DNA from: an uncultured Prevotellaceae bacterium
GTDB lineage: Bacteria > Bacteroidota > Bacteroidia > Bacteroidales > Bacteroidaceae
Length of the DNA stretch: 64,000 nt
Direction of reading: 5' to 3'
NCBI GenBank assembly: GCA_902764705.1
Contig: CACWWZ010000006.1
Location: forward strand, 26,176-90,175
Numbering within the stretch: the first letter of the stretch is position 1; every line of letters starts with the position of its first letter. A program made the position numbers and the translations under genes. The notes beneath the pieces were generated by a model. It worked only from the letters and a program-made list of their open reading frames with translations, was not told the DNA's origin and did not search any database. This document shows, piece by piece, positions 7,454-16,796 of this stretch.

Positions 7454-8080
7454 ATGCATGCAAAGTATATAAAAAAGGAAATTCCGGACCTGAACGGAAC
7501 CGGACGAACGCAGGCTTACTACAAAATGGAACTGACGCCCAAGAGTTTTGAGGAGTTCGTAAGCCAGTGTGCCCGCGAGGGACACACGGAGGAGAGCAGC
7601 ATCCTCGGCGTGCTGTCGCTGGTGAGTGAAAAACTGGCGTTGAATATGGCTGAAGGTTACTCGGTGAAACTGGACGGCATCGGCACGTTCTATGCGAAAC
7701 TCGGCGTGAGGGACGACATGCTGCAGGACGCCTTTGAAGAGGGCGAAAGCACCCGCAACGCCCACAGCATCATGGTGACTGGCGTGGCCTATAGGGCCGA
7801 CAACGACCTCATCAGGGCAACGAGTCGTAAATGTAGGCTGGAGAGGGGCGGCGTCAGCAGGATACGCAAGTCGAAGCTAACCCTGGCGGAACGTATCCAG
7901 AAAGCCCGCGATTTTCTGGAGAAGAATATGTTCATGCGCGTTCCTGACTACGTACGGCTAACGGGCCTCTCGCGCACGACGGCATCCATGGAACTGCGCC
8001 GCCTAGCTCTTGACCCCTCGTCGGGCATTGCCAGCAAGGGCAGCCGCAGCCAAAAGTTCTATGTGCTGCGTAAGCCTTAA
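7454..8080 (+). CDS. HU-related DNA-binding protein with C-terminal extension
   Basis: This 208-residue protein belongs to the Bacteroidota HU-related group. Residues 1-125 form an HU-like domain beginning MHAKYIKKEIPDLNGTG, with the GIGTFYAKLG turn and the AYRADNDLI segment. A basic linker follows, then about residues 140-205 look like a small winged-helix unit (VPDYVRLTGLSRTTASMELRRLA). HU proteins bend and compact DNA; the role of this variant is unknown to me. It has its own consensus promoter, and two tandem repeat arrays lie directly upstream. A perfect hairpin terminator follows. Confidence 0.85.
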   Translation: MHAKYIKKEIPDLNGTGRTQAYYKMELTPKSFEEFVSQCAREGHTEESSILGVLSLVSEKLALNMAEGYSVKLDGIGTFYAKLGVRDDMLQDAFEEGESTRNAHSIMVTGVAYRADNDLIRATSRKCRLERGGVSRIRKSKLTLAERIQKARDFLEKNMFMRVPDYVRLTGLSRTTASMELRRLALDPSSGIASKGSRSQKFYVLRKP

Positions 8081-8112
8081 GCAGCAACGATGGCTTGATG
8101 ACTCGCGAAAAA

Positions 8113-8140
8113 AAGAGCATCCGACGACTCGGATGCTCTT
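8113..8140. terminator. Bidirectional terminator between the HU-related gene and araA
   Basis: A perfect 12-bp stem (AAGAGCATCCGA / TCGGATGCTCTT) with a 4-nt loop, A-rich on the left and T/A-rich on the right. It can serve both convergent genes. Confidence 0.85.
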
Positions 8141-8160
8141 AATTATTAACTCTATATTAA

Positions 8161-9693
8161 TTACTTCAGCGCCTTGTTCAGCATGTAGTACATTTCGTTG
8201 TTCTGCAACTGCTGCTTGAACTCGTACGTCTTCGTGTCCTTGTTGATCTTGACGTACTCGATGCCCAGCATTTCGGCGAAGTCCTCCCAGTACTCCTCGG
8301 TGATGTCGTACGAGAAGGCCGAGTGGTGTGTGCCGCCGGCCAGAATCCATGCAGCGGCGCCGATCTCGAACGTGGGCTGCGGAATCCAGAGGGCACTGGC
8401 TACGGGCAGATGGGGCATGGGCTTGGGCTCGATGCACTCTACCTCCTGCGAGATGAGTCGGAAGCGGTTGCCCAGGTCGACGACGGTGGCCTTGATGCCG
8501 GCGCCGGTCTTCGACGTGAACACGAGGCGCGCAGTCTGCTGCTTGCGGATGCCGATGCCGAGGAAGTGGACCTCGAGCTTGGGCTTGTCGCTGGCGATGA
8601 GCGGACAGACCTCGAGCATGTGGCTCTGCAGGCAGCTGGAGCGGTCGCCGGCGAAGTTGAGCGTATAGTCCTCGAGGAACGAGCAGCCGGTGGGCATACC
8701 CTGCTGGATGACCCACAGCGTGCGATATAGGCAGGCTGTCTTCCAGTCACCCTCGGCACCGAAACCGATACCCTCGGCCATCAGGCGCTGAGAAGCGAGG
8801 CCGGGAATCTGGTCGAAACCACAGAAATCGGGCTGGTTGATGTCGGCATCGCCCAGGTCGTCGAAGTTCGTCGTGAACGCCGTGGCGCCCTCGTCCTTCA
8901 GCACGCGGCGCAGGGCAATCTCGGCCTTGGCAGCGTTCTTCACCTTCTCCCAGTAAACTTGTTCTCCGCTCTCGTCGATCTTGATGGTGTAGAGCTTCTT
9001 GTACTCCTCAACCAAAGCGTCAGCCTCGGCATCGGTAACCTTCTTGAAGTACTCCATCAGAGAAGAGACGGGGTAGTAGTCTACGTGATAGCCCAGACGC
9101 TGCTCGAATTCCACGCGGTCGCCGTCGGTAACGGCTACGTTGTTCATGTTCATACCGAACATCAGACAGCGTACGTCGTGAGCATCAGCAACACCAGCTG
9201 CTACGCGAGCCCAGACGGCAATCTTCTTCTGAGCCTCTTCATCCTTCCAGTAGCCGCAAACCACCTTACGGGCAATGCGCATGCGGGTGCAGATGTGTCC
9301 GAACTCAATGTCGCCGTGAGCCGACTGGTTCAGGTTCATGAAGTCCATGTCGATCTCGCTCCAGGGAATTTCGGCGTTGTACTGTGTGTGGAAGTGGAGT
9401 AGGGGCTTCTGCAACTGCTGCAGACCCTTGATCCACATCTTAGCGGGCGAGAAGGTGTGCATCCAGGTGATGATACCCACGCATTTCTCGTCGTTGTTGG
9501 CAGCCAGCATCACTTGCTCTACTTCCTTCGAGCTGTTGGCAGTGCCTTTATAAACAATCTTCACGGGGATGTTTCCAGAGGCATTCAATCCCTCGACCAT
9601 CTCCTTGCTATGTCCGTCGACGGCAACCACTGCGTCGCCTCCGTAAAGAAGCTGTGCACCAGTTACCCACCAAATCTCTAAATTTTCAAACAT
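8161..9693 (-). CDS. araA: L-arabinose isomerase
   Basis: This 510-residue enzyme converts L-arabinose to L-ribulose. Family segments are conserved throughout: TFSPAKMWIKGL, HTQYNAEIPW, DMDFMNLNQSAHG. The four residues matching E. coli E306, E333, H350 and H450 are present in GAEGDWKTA (about 314), EDYT (about 341), SHMLEVCP (about 358) and AGGTHH (about 455). It is the last gene of the galM-like / transporter / araR / araD / araA run on the minus strand. A 108-bp gap with an inverted GC-rich repeat separates it from araD, so its expression could differ from the upstream genes. Confidence 0.97.
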   Translation of the reverse strand: MFENLEIWWVTGAQLLYGGDAVVAVDGHSKEMVEGLNASGNIPVKIVYKGTANSSKEVEQVMLAANNDEKCVGIITWMHTFSPAKMWIKGLQQLQKPLLHFHTQYNAEIPWSEIDMDFMNLNQSAHGDIEFGHICTRMRIARKVVCGYWKDEEAQKKIAVWARVAAGVADAHDVRCLMFGMNMNNVAVTDGDRVEFEQRLGYHVDYYPVSSLMEYFKKVTDAEADALVEEYKKLYTIKIDESGEQVYWEKVKNAAKAEIALRRVLKDEGATAFTTNFDDLGDADINQPDFCGFDQIPGLASQRLMAEGIGFGAEGDWKTACLYRTLWVIQQGMPTGCSFLEDYTLNFAGDRSSCLQSHMLEVCPLIASDKPKLEVHFLGIGIRKQQTARLVFTSKTGAGIKATVVDLGNRFRLISQEVECIEPKPMPHLPVASALWIPQPTFEIGAAAWILAGGTHHSAFSYDITEEYWEDFAEMLGIEYVKINKDTKTYEFKQQLQNNEMYYMLNKALK

Positions 9694-9700
9694 GTTATTA

Positions 9701-9800
9701 ACCCCCTCTTATCCCCCCGAGGGGGAAGACCAATAGGGGCATGGGTCTTTAATTAGAATATATTAAGTATAGTGTCCCCCTCGGGGGACGAAAAGGGGGT
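9701..9800. repeat. Inverted pair of GC-rich 26-bp elements in the araD-araA gap
   Basis: The left copy (9701-9726) and the reverse complement of the right copy (9775-9800) agree at 22 of 26 positions. Each contains CCCCCGAGGGGG, which can fold alone, and the two can pair over about 50 nt. The element fills almost the whole intercistronic gap. Confidence 0.8.
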
Positions 9801-9801
9801 C

Positions 9802-10500
9802 TTACTTCTTCTTTTGTCCGTAATAGGCGTTGGGGCCGTGTTTGCGGGAGAAGTGCTTCTCGACGAGCAGCGGATTCATCGTCGTCTCAGGGTTCAGCGT
9901 GAACGAAATGTAAGCCATCTTGGCCACCTGCTCTGCTACAACGGCGTGATACACAGCCTGATCGGCATCTTTACCCCATGCAAAGGGACCGTGGTTCTTG
10001 ACCAAAACAGCAGGGGTGTGAACGGGGTTGATATTGGCCTTGGTAATGCGGTCGACAATGACTACGCCCGTGTTATACTCATACTCTGCCATCTGGTCCT
10101 GTGTCATAGCTTCTGTGCAGGGAATGCAGTCGTGGAAATAGTCGGCGTGCGTGGTTCCGATGTTGGGAATGTCCTTACCTGCCTGTGCCCATGCGGTAGC
10201 GTAGGTAGAATGTGTATGAACAATGCCGCCCAGTTCAGGGAAGGCTTTATATAATACAAGGTGTGTGGGGGTGTCACTGCTGGGGTTCAAGTCGCCCTCG
10301 ACGACCTTGCCGGTCTCAAGGTCCACAACAACCATGTCGCTGGCCTTCATTACGTCGTACTCCACACCAGAAGGCTTGATGACTACGAGGCCTTTCTCAC
10401 GGTCGATGGCCGAAACGTTGCCCCACGTGAATATCACAAGGTTATGCTTTACAAGGTCTAAGTTGGCCTTGAACACTTTCTCTTTCAGTTCTTCTAACAT
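9802..10500 (-). CDS. araD: L-ribulose-5-phosphate 4-epimerase
   Basis: This 232-residue class II aldolase-family enzyme converts L-ribulose 5-phosphate to D-xylulose 5-phosphate. Visible are the substrate segments [10 protein letters not shown] and [15 protein letters not shown], the zinc ligands in [12 protein letters not shown], and a later His in KNHGPFAWG. The catalytic Tyr near the C-terminus lies in GPNAYYGQ. The length is normal for AraD. Confidence 0.96.
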   Translation of the reverse strand: MLEELKEKVFKANLDLVKHNLVIFTWGNVSAIDREKGLVVIKPSGVEYDVMKASDMVVVDLETGKVVEGDLNPSSDTPTHLVLYKAFPELGGIVHTHSTYATAWAQAGKDIPNIGTTHADYFHDCIPCTEAMTQDQMAEYEYNTGVVIVDRITKANINPVHTPAVLVKNHGPFAWGKDADQAVYHAVVAEQVAKMAYISFTLNPETTMNPLLVEKHFSRKHGPNAYYGQKKK

Positions 10501-10503
10501 AGT

Positions 10504-10538
10504 TCTAACTCTTAATTCTTAATTCTTAACTCTTAACT
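10504..10538. repeat. Heptad tract between araR and araD
   Basis: Seven-base units CTTAATT, CTTAATT, CTTAACT, CTTAACT run from 10511 to 10538. The stop codon of the araR gene (complement of 10537-10539) lies in the last unit. Confidence 0.85.
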
Positions 10539-11214
10539 ATATCTTAAACGTCTTGTCTTCAGTGAATGCTTTCTTGTTGAATCGGTAGAGCGAGGCACCA
10601 CGCTTCGACGTTTTTTTGTCAATCAGATCCGTCTTCTCGATGAAGTCCATTTCCTTGATGCGCTTGCGGAAATTGCGCTTGTCGAGCTCTTCACCGTTTA
10701 CAGCCTCATAGAGTCGCTGCAATTGAGTCAGTGTAAACAGATCAGGCAGCAACTCGAAACCAACAGGGTCGGTTTTCATCTTCTGCTTCATCAGTTTGCG
10801 GGCCTTGACGACCATTTCGTTGTGGTCGGAATACATCTGCGGGATATCCTCGATGTTTACCCATTCCACATCGTGCTGCTTACGCTGGCGTTCGCTATAG
10901 TCTTTCACGTTAATCAATGCGTAGTATGCCACAGACACCACGCGCTCGCCAGGATCGCGATCCAGATTACCGAAGGCTCCTACCTGACGCATAAATACGT
11001 TGCGCAGACCAGTCAGTTCGCGTAGTGTACGATGTGCAGCTTTGTCCAGGCTCTCGTCGTTGCGTACGAAGCCTCCGTAGAGGCTCCATTCGCCACGACC
11101 AGGATCCATATTGCGCTTGCCGATGAGTATCTTCAGCTTGTTGTTGTCGAAGCCGAAGATAATGCAGTCAACGGACAGCAGCACTTTCTGGAATTCCGAA
11201 TAATACGTTGTCAT
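10537..11214 (-). CDS. araR: AraR-type transcriptional regulator with Nudix-like sensor domain
   Basis: This 225-residue protein has an N-terminal Nudix-like domain (about residues 10-140) and a C-terminal winged helix (about 155-220, LPDLFTLTQLQRLYEAV then LDKRNFRKRI). The Nudix box is degenerate: GFVRNDE keeps the first Gly-x5-Glu, but the REUxEExGU core reads RTLRELTGL, so hydrolysis is unlikely and the domain should act as a ligand sensor. This matches the NrtR-related AraR family, which controls arabinose genes in Bacteroides with L-arabinose as effector. It lies inside the ara operon, 6 bp after the transporter. Confidence 0.88.
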   Translation of the reverse strand: MTTYYSEFQKVLLSVDCIIFGFDNNKLKILIGKRNMDPGRGEWSLYGGFVRNDESLDKAAHRTLRELTGLRNVFMRQVGAFGNLDRDPGERVVSVAYYALINVKDYSERQRKQHDVEWVNIEDIPQMYSDHNEMVVKARKLMKQKMKTDPVGFELLPDLFTLTQLQRLYEAVNGEELDKRNFRKRIKEMDFIEKTDLIDKKTSKRGASLYRFNKKAFTEDKTFKI

Positions 11215-11220
11215 TGTTGT

Positions 11221-12912
11221 TTACCAGAAGTAGATGTAGAATGCTACGGTGAAACCAAGGATGACGATGGTGTGGAATACATCCCACTTGTTCCAGCTGG
11301 CACGGGTAGCAGCAATCTGCTCGGGAGTAGACGTGCCGAATACTAGGCCCTGAATCTTCTGCTGGTCGGGAGCCTCTGTCAACAGTGATACTACAATGAC
11401 CACGAGGCAGCAGACAACGAGCATGACACCGCAGAAGAACAGCCAGTTGAAGTCGTAGAACACGGCCTTGAACCAACTATCGGCAGCATCAGTAGCGTTG
11501 CTGTAGTAAACCTTGGCGCCCAGACGGGTCAGACCGATGATGATACCAGAGAGCAAACCCCACATACCACCCTTGGCAGAGGCACGCTTCCAAGTGATAC
11601 CCAGCAGGAATGCGGCTGCAATACCAGGAGCCAGCACCGACTGTACGTCCTGCAGGTAGTTGTAGAGCACATTTCCTACCGAACGCATGATGGGAATCCA
11701 GAGGATACCGAGAATCACGATGACGACTGTAGCAGTCTGACCAATGCGTACCAGGCTCTTCTCCGAGGTCTGGGGCTTCAGGCGTTTCCAGAAGTCGATG
11801 GTGAACAACATAGCCGAAGAGTTGAACAGTGAAGCCAGCGACGACATCAGGGCTGCAAGGATACCACAGACTACGAGGCCCTTCACACCGGCAGGCAGAA
11901 TCTTAGCCACGAGGGTGGGGAAGGCTGCATCGGCATTAGGAGTACCATCGGCCAGCATAGGCAGGAAACCACCGTCGCCAATATACTTCTGATGCAGAGC
12001 AAAAGCAATCATACCAGGAATCAAGAACAGGAACACAGGTAACAACTTCAGATAAGCACCGAAAATGGTACCGCGACGAGCTTCCTTCTCGTCCTTACCG
12101 GAGAGCACACGCTGAACGATATACTGGTCGGTACACCAGTACCAGAAACCGATGACGGCCGAACCAATCAGGGCACCCAACCAAGGATACTGCGGGTCGC
12201 TGTTTGAACGCATCAGGTGAATCATCGTACCTGTTGCACCGTCGTAGTTGGGCTTCACGTCGCAAAGCTGCAGCATCTGGTCCCAACTGCCCAGGGCCTT
12301 CATACCCAACACAAGGATGATGAGCGAGCCGAGCAGTAGAATAGGTGTCTGAAGCACTGAAGTGTAAAGCACAGACTTCATACCACCAAAGATGGTGTAG
12401 AGGGCAGTGATAAGAACCAGTCCGATAGCGGCAATCCAGAAGAAGTCGATGCCCCAGAGTTCCTCGATACCGAATACCTGCTGGAACACGAGACCACCGG
12501 CATATACCGTAACGGCCACCTTCGTCAGCACGTATGAAATCAGCGAGATAACACTTAGGATGGTGCGGCTCTGGGTGTTGTAACGACGCTCCAGGAACTC
12601 AGGCATGGTATATACCATCGAGCGGGTATAGAACGGAACGAATACCCAACCCAGAATCAGAATCATCCAACCCTGAATCTCCCAGTGGGCCATTGCCATA
12701 CCTGACGAAGCACCGGCACCGGCCAGTCCGATGAGGTGCTCAGAACCGATATTCGAAGCAAAGATAGATGCACCGATGGCAATCCACGTTGCGTCCTTAC
12801 CACCGAGGAAATAGTCTGCCGAGTTGTCGTTCTTCTGTGAAACGACCCATAGTACGATGCCAATCAGCGCACAGCAGAAGACGCCAATGACAATCCAGTC
12901 TAATAATGCCAT
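11221..12912 (-). CDS. Sodium:solute symporter, probable L-arabinose transporter
   Basis: This 563-residue inner-membrane protein has about 13-14 hydrophobic segments and the solute:sodium symporter signature region (IGSEHLIGLAGAGASSGMA near residue 55, and SSLASLFNSSAMLFTIDFW further on). In arabinose clusters of Bacteroides an SSS transporter takes up L-arabinose, and the position between the mutarotase and araR supports that substrate. The sequence alone does not prove it; glucose or galactose symport is the family alternative. Confidence 0.88.
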   Translation of the reverse strand: MALLDWIVIGVFCCALIGIVLWVVSQKNDNSADYFLGGKDATWIAIGASIFASNIGSEHLIGLAGAGASSGMAMAHWEIQGWMILILGWVFVPFYTRSMVYTMPEFLERRYNTQSRTILSVISLISYVLTKVAVTVYAGGLVFQQVFGIEELWGIDFFWIAAIGLVLITALYTIFGGMKSVLYTSVLQTPILLLGSLIILVLGMKALGSWDQMLQLCDVKPNYDGATGTMIHLMRSNSDPQYPWLGALIGSAVIGFWYWCTDQYIVQRVLSGKDEKEARRGTIFGAYLKLLPVFLFLIPGMIAFALHQKYIGDGGFLPMLADGTPNADAAFPTLVAKILPAGVKGLVVCGILAALMSSLASLFNSSAMLFTIDFWKRLKPQTSEKSLVRIGQTATVVIVILGILWIPIMRSVGNVLYNYLQDVQSVLAPGIAAAFLLGITWKRASAKGGMWGLLSGIIIGLTRLGAKVYYSNATDAADSWFKAVFYDFNWLFFCGVMLVVCCLVVIVVSLLTEAPDQQKIQGLVFGTSTPEQIAATRASWNKWDVFHTIVILGFTVAFYIYFW

Positions 12913-12925
12913 GATAATTTAATAT

Positions 12926-12953
12926 TTTACTATTTATAATTTACTATTTATTT
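12926..12953. repeat. Heptad tract between the transporter and mutarotase genes
   Basis: Units TTTACTA, TTTATAA, TTTACTA, TTTATTT. The mutarotase stop codon (complement of 12948-12950) lies in the last unit. Confidence 0.8.
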
Positions 12954-14117
12954 TACGGAGAACTTGTAAGCAGCGTGGCTGAAGTACTTCTCGCCAGGAT
13001 TCAGCACGGGGCTGGCCCACTCGGGATGGTTGGGGCTGTCGGGATACTTCTGGCTCTCCAGACAGATGCTTACGTGCTGGGGATACTTCTTACCTAGCTT
13101 GCGGACGACGTTCTCTTCACCGTCGACACCCTGGAAATTACCACTATATACCTGTACACCAGGCTCGTTGGTATACATCTCCATGAAGATACCCGTCTTG
13201 GGGCTATAGAGCGAAGCACATACCTGTGTGTCGTCACAATTGGTGTTCAAACACCAGTTGTGGTCGTAACCATGAGCATTTTTAATCTGATAATATTCTG
13301 AGTGGATGCTATCACCTACAGCATGTGGGGTGCGGAAGTCCATAGGTGTACCTTCAACAGGGAGAATCTTGCCAGTAGGCATATAGCTGTCGTCGCTCTC
13401 GGTGAAGTTGTCGGCATTCACATAGAGCACCTGATCGTAGGCGGCATTTTCCAAATCACCACTCAGATTATAGTAGTTGTGGTTCGTCTGGTTGATGATG
13501 GTTGGCTTGTCGGTGGTTGCCTCCCATGTGATGTCCAGCGTATTGCCATTCACAATCTTATAGGTCGTAGTAGCCACAACATTGCCGGGGAACCCATTCT
13601 CACCGTCGGCAGCATTGATGGTCAGTTTCAAAGTCTGATCGTCAATCTGCTCAGCTTTGTAGACTTGGTTCATCCAACCCGTATCGCCACCGCCATGCAG
13701 ACAGTGGTCGCGACCGTCGTGCTTGTCGTTCTGCTTCAGTTGGATAGTGTCGCCATTCAATACGAAACGTCCCATATTGATACGGTTGGCATAGCGGCCT
13801 ACACTGGAACCGTAGTCGGTAGTCTTTTCCATGTACTGGGCAATGTTGTCGAAGCCGAGTACTACGTCGACAAGTGAGTCGTTCTTGTCGGGAACCATCA
13901 GCGAAACAATGCGTCCGCCGTAGTTGGTGATGCAAACTTCCATACCCTTGTCGCCTTTCAGCGTGTAGAGCTTAACGGTGTCACCATTGACGATGGTGTC
14001 GAAACGTGCTGCGTCCAAACCAGACGCTGTCAGTACCTTCTGTTCACCAGAGGCACAAGCTGTGAACAGGGCTGCTGCCACTGCCATTCCAGCCAATACG
14101 AATGCTGATTTTTTCAT
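12948..14117 (-). CDS. Aldose 1-epimerase (mutarotase), lipoprotein
   Basis: This 389-residue protein interconverts sugar anomers. An N-terminal signal with a lipobox (LFTACAS) predicts a lipid-anchored periplasmic enzyme. The galactose-mutarotase fold follows: GGRIVSL, GRYANRI, the catalytic His in NQTNHNYYNLSG, and the catalytic Glu in CLESQKYPDSPNHPE. It is the first gene of the ara operon and probably supplies the transported anomer of L-arabinose to the symporter encoded 35 bp downstream. Confidence 0.93.
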   Translation of the reverse strand: MKKSAFVLAGMAVAAALFTACASGEQKVLTASGLDAARFDTIVNGDTVKLYTLKGDKGMEVCITNYGGRIVSLMVPDKNDSLVDVVLGFDNIAQYMEKTTDYGSSVGRYANRINMGRFVLNGDTIQLKQNDKHDGRDHCLHGGGDTGWMNQVYKAEQIDDQTLKLTINAADGENGFPGNVVATTTYKIVNGNTLDITWEATTDKPTIINQTNHNYYNLSGDLENAAYDQVLYVNADNFTESDDSYMPTGKILPVEGTPMDFRTPHAVGDSIHSEYYQIKNAHGYDHNWCLNTNCDDTQVCASLYSPKTGIFMEMYTNEPGVQVYSGNFQGVDGEENVVRKLGKKYPQHVSICLESQKYPDSPNHPEWASPVLNPGEKYFSHAAYKFSVK

Positions 14118-14195
14118 TAGATGAATAGTTTTTTAGGTTACACTTATTTGAATTTGGGTGTAAAATTACAATATTATTTCCATATAACCATAAAA

Positions 14196-14223
14196 AACAC
14201 CGAGAAATTTAGTTCCCGGTGTT
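14196..14223 (-). terminator. Terminator after rseP
   Basis: The stem AACACCG / CGGTGTT, extended imperfectly inwards, is followed on the minus strand by a run of six T. Confidence 0.75.
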
Positions 14224-14249
14224 GTTTTTACACTTTTTTAAGAGTTGGC

Positions 14250-15620
14250 TTACATATATCCTAGCCATCGGAGGATGTCGTTAAGGTTAGCGACAACCAT
14301 CAGAAGGATGAGTATACCGAAACCAACGTATTCAGCCTTAATCATGAAATTCTCGGAAGGCTTACGACGGGTAATCATCTCGTAAAGAAGGAACAGCACG
14401 TGTCCACCGTCGAGGGCTGGGATGGGCAGGATGTTCATGAAGGCAAGAATAATGCTCAGGAAAGCGGTCATCTTCCAGAACATATACCAGTCCCACATGG
14501 GCGGGAAAAGACTGCCAATAGCTCCGAAACCACCCAGTGACTTAGCACCTTCTGCTGAGAAAACATACTTCATGTCATCAACATAAGATGCCAGAACGTG
14601 CCAGCCGTATTTAATACCGGCAGGAATACTCTCGAAGAATCCGTATTCGGTAGTGATGGGTTTGTAAATGTCAGCTATGCTCTTGATGGAAAAACCGAGC
14701 TTAAGGTCTGGGGTTAGAACGACAGATGCAGTGTCGCAATGAGTGTCATTACCATAAACAACGGTTACTGTACGGGCCTTCAGTGAGTCGGCCTGAGTCT
14801 TGGCAGTAAGCAGCATGTCGTGACGACGGCCCAGCTGGTCGACAAACTCATTGTATGAGTCGATGGCGGCATCGTTGAGCGCTAAAATACGGTCACCTTT
14901 TTGTATACCGATTCCTGCTGCTGGGGAGCCGGGCATGATGCTGTCGACCTGAGCGGGGAGCAGTGGACGAACGAACGATGGGTCTGCCTTGAGCATGCCC
15001 AGCAGGTTGAGGTCGCCAGGAAGCGTGATGCTCATAGGTTGACCGTTGCGGATAATATCGACACGATGGGCCTCGGAGATGTCACGATAGAGGTCGGCCG
15101 AGAAATCCTTAAAGGCCTTGGTGTCGGTGCCAACCAGGATGTCGCCATCCTGGAAACCATACGACTTGGCCTCCTGATTGAATTTCATTCCGAGGGTCAT
15201 ATCTTTGACGGGGATATAGGTGTCGCCCCACCAGAAGAGAATCTGTGAATAGATAAACAGCGCGAGAAGGAAATTAACCAACACACCGCCAATCATGATA
15301 AGCAGACGCTGCCAAGTGGGTTTGGTGCGGAATTCCCAAGGCTGTTCGGGTTGCTTCATTTGCTCGGTATCAAAACTCTCGTCAATCATACCGGCAATCT
15401 TACAATATCCGCCCAGGGGAATCCAGCCTACGCCGTACTCCGTATCGCTGTTTTTGGGTTTAAACTTGAAAAGACTAAATTTCCAGTCGAAGAAAATGTA
15501 AAACTTATCGACACGAACACCGAAAAGCTTTGCGAAGAAGAAGTGGCCACCCTCATGGAGCAATACCAGCAGAGAGATGGCCAGCATGAATTGTAATACT
15601 CTAATTAAAAAAACTTCCAT
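14250..15620 (-). CDS. rseP: Site-2 (RseP-type) intramembrane metalloprotease
   Basis: This 456-residue membrane protease has the zinc motif HEGGH at about residues 22-26 in the first membrane helix, a PDZ domain (GSPAAGIGIQKGDRILALN, about residues 230-250) and the second active-site motif NILPIPALDGGH near residue 400. RseP enzymes cleave anti-sigma factors and leftover signal peptides within the membrane. The gene follows dxr by 15 bp, and dxr-rseP is a common order. It could act on the anti-sigma protein encoded at 739-1119, though nothing in the window shows this. Confidence 0.95.
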   Translation of the reverse strand: MEVFLIRVLQFMLAISLLVLLHEGGHFFFAKLFGVRVDKFYIFFDWKFSLFKFKPKNSDTEYGVGWIPLGGYCKIAGMIDESFDTEQMKQPEQPWEFRTKPTWQRLLIMIGGVLVNFLLALFIYSQILFWWGDTYIPVKDMTLGMKFNQEAKSYGFQDGDILVGTDTKAFKDFSADLYRDISEAHRVDIIRNGQPMSITLPGDLNLLGMLKADPSFVRPLLPAQVDSIMPGSPAAGIGIQKGDRILALNDAAIDSYNEFVDQLGRRHDMLLTAKTQADSLKARTVTVVYGNDTHCDTASVVLTPDLKLGFSIKSIADIYKPITTEYGFFESIPAGIKYGWHVLASYVDDMKYVFSAEGAKSLGGFGAIGSLFPPMWDWYMFWKMTAFLSIILAFMNILPIPALDGGHVLFLLYEMITRRKPSENFMIKAEYVGFGILILLMVVANLNDILRWLGYM

Positions 15621-15635
15621 TATAATACTATATTC

Positions 15636-16796
15636 TTATTTGTTCATTAATTCAGTGGCAATACGACGGGCCTCAGCGTCGGAGGCAATATAGGTGTCGT
15701 AACTGGGGTTTTTGTCATATGTTGCGCGCTGCATAGTCTCAGCAATGATGTCGGCCATCTGGAGGAATCCACACTTGTCGTCGAGGAATCCGCGATTGAC
15801 AATCTCGTTGGCTGCATTGACGATACAAGGCATATTACCACCACGGTCAATGGCTTCGAAAGCCAATGCAAGACAGCGGAACTTCTTCAGGTTGGGCTCA
15901 AAGAACTCGAGTTTCTGTGAAGTGAAGAGGTCAAGGCGGTCACCACTAAGCGACAGTCGCTGGGGGAATGAGAAAGCATATTGGATAGGCAGTCGCATAT
16001 CGGGCACACCCAACTGGGCCTTGACGGCGCCATCGTGGAACTGTACGGCACTGTGTACAATGCTCTGCGGATGCACCAGTACCTGAATCTGACGGGCATC
16101 AACGCCAAAGAGCCATTTGGCCTCAATGACCTCGAAACCTTTGTTCATCATCGTGGCTGAGTCGATGGTAATCTTCGCACCCATGTCCCATGTGGGGTGG
16201 CGCAAGGCGTCGGCCTTGGTAACCGTTTCAAGCTGTTCCATCGTAAAGTTGCGGAACGGACCGCCCGATGCTGTCAGCAGAATCTTTTCTATGGGGTTGT
16301 CATCCTCACCTACCAAACTCTGGAAGATGGCTGAATGCTCGCTATCAACAGGCAGGATAGGGGTGTGGTACTGCTGTGCCAATTGTAGTATCAACTCACC
16401 AGCCACCACCAGCGTCTCTTTGTTGGCCAAGGCAATAGCCTTGCGAGCCTTGATGGCGTGAATAGTAGGCGACAGACCAGCAAAACCAACCATGGCTGTT
16501 AGCACCATATCGATGGGCGCTGCCTCTACGATTTCGTCGAGGGCTTGTTTGCCAGCATACACCTTCACGTCTGGAAGGTCGCTCATCAGCTCCTTCAACT
16601 CATCGTACCGCTGCTCGTTGGCAATAACAATGGCGGCAGGCTTGAATTGATGGGCCTGTTCAGCCAGCAATTCAACTTTATTGTTTGCTGTCAGACAGTA
16701 AACCTCGTACAGGTCACTATGCTCTTTGATGACCTCCAGGGCTTGTGTGCCTATTGATCCTGTAGAGCCTAATATGGCAATTTGCTTTTTCTTCAT
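15636..16796 (-). CDS. dxr: 1-deoxy-D-xylulose 5-phosphate reductoisomerase
   Basis: This 386-residue enzyme makes 2-C-methyl-D-erythritol 4-phosphate in the MEP isoprenoid pathway. It has the NADPH-binding start AILGSTGSIGTQALEVI, ALANKETLVVAGEL, PVDSEHSAIFQ with the metal-binding residues, and LTASGGPFR. The length is normal. Its ATG overlaps the end of rimM by 4 bp. Confidence 0.97.
   Translation of the reverse strand: MKKKQIAILGSTGSIGTQALEVIKEHSDLYEVYCLTANNKVELLAEQAHQFKPAAIVIANEQRYDELKELMSDLPDVKVYAGKQALDEIVEAAPIDMVLTAMVGFAGLSPTIHAIKARKAIALANKETLVVAGELILQLAQQYHTPILPVDSEHSAIFQSLVGEDDNPIEKILLTASGGPFRNFTMEQLETVTKADALRHPTWDMGAKITIDSATMMNKGFEVIEAKWLFGVDARQIQVLVHPQSIVHSAVQFHDGAVKAQLGVPDMRLPIQYAFSFPQRLSLSGDRLDLFTSQKLEFFEPNLKKFRCLALAFEAIDRGGNMPCIVNAANEIVNRGFLDDKCGFLQMADIIAETMQRATYDKNPSYDTYIASDAEARRIATELMNK

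Noticed and set aside
8161-9693. Loss of a catalytic Glu in AraA at NFDDLGD
   Set aside because: Comparison with E. coli numbering puts the catalytic Glu residues in GEGDW and EDYT, not in this segment. All four catalytic positions are intact here.
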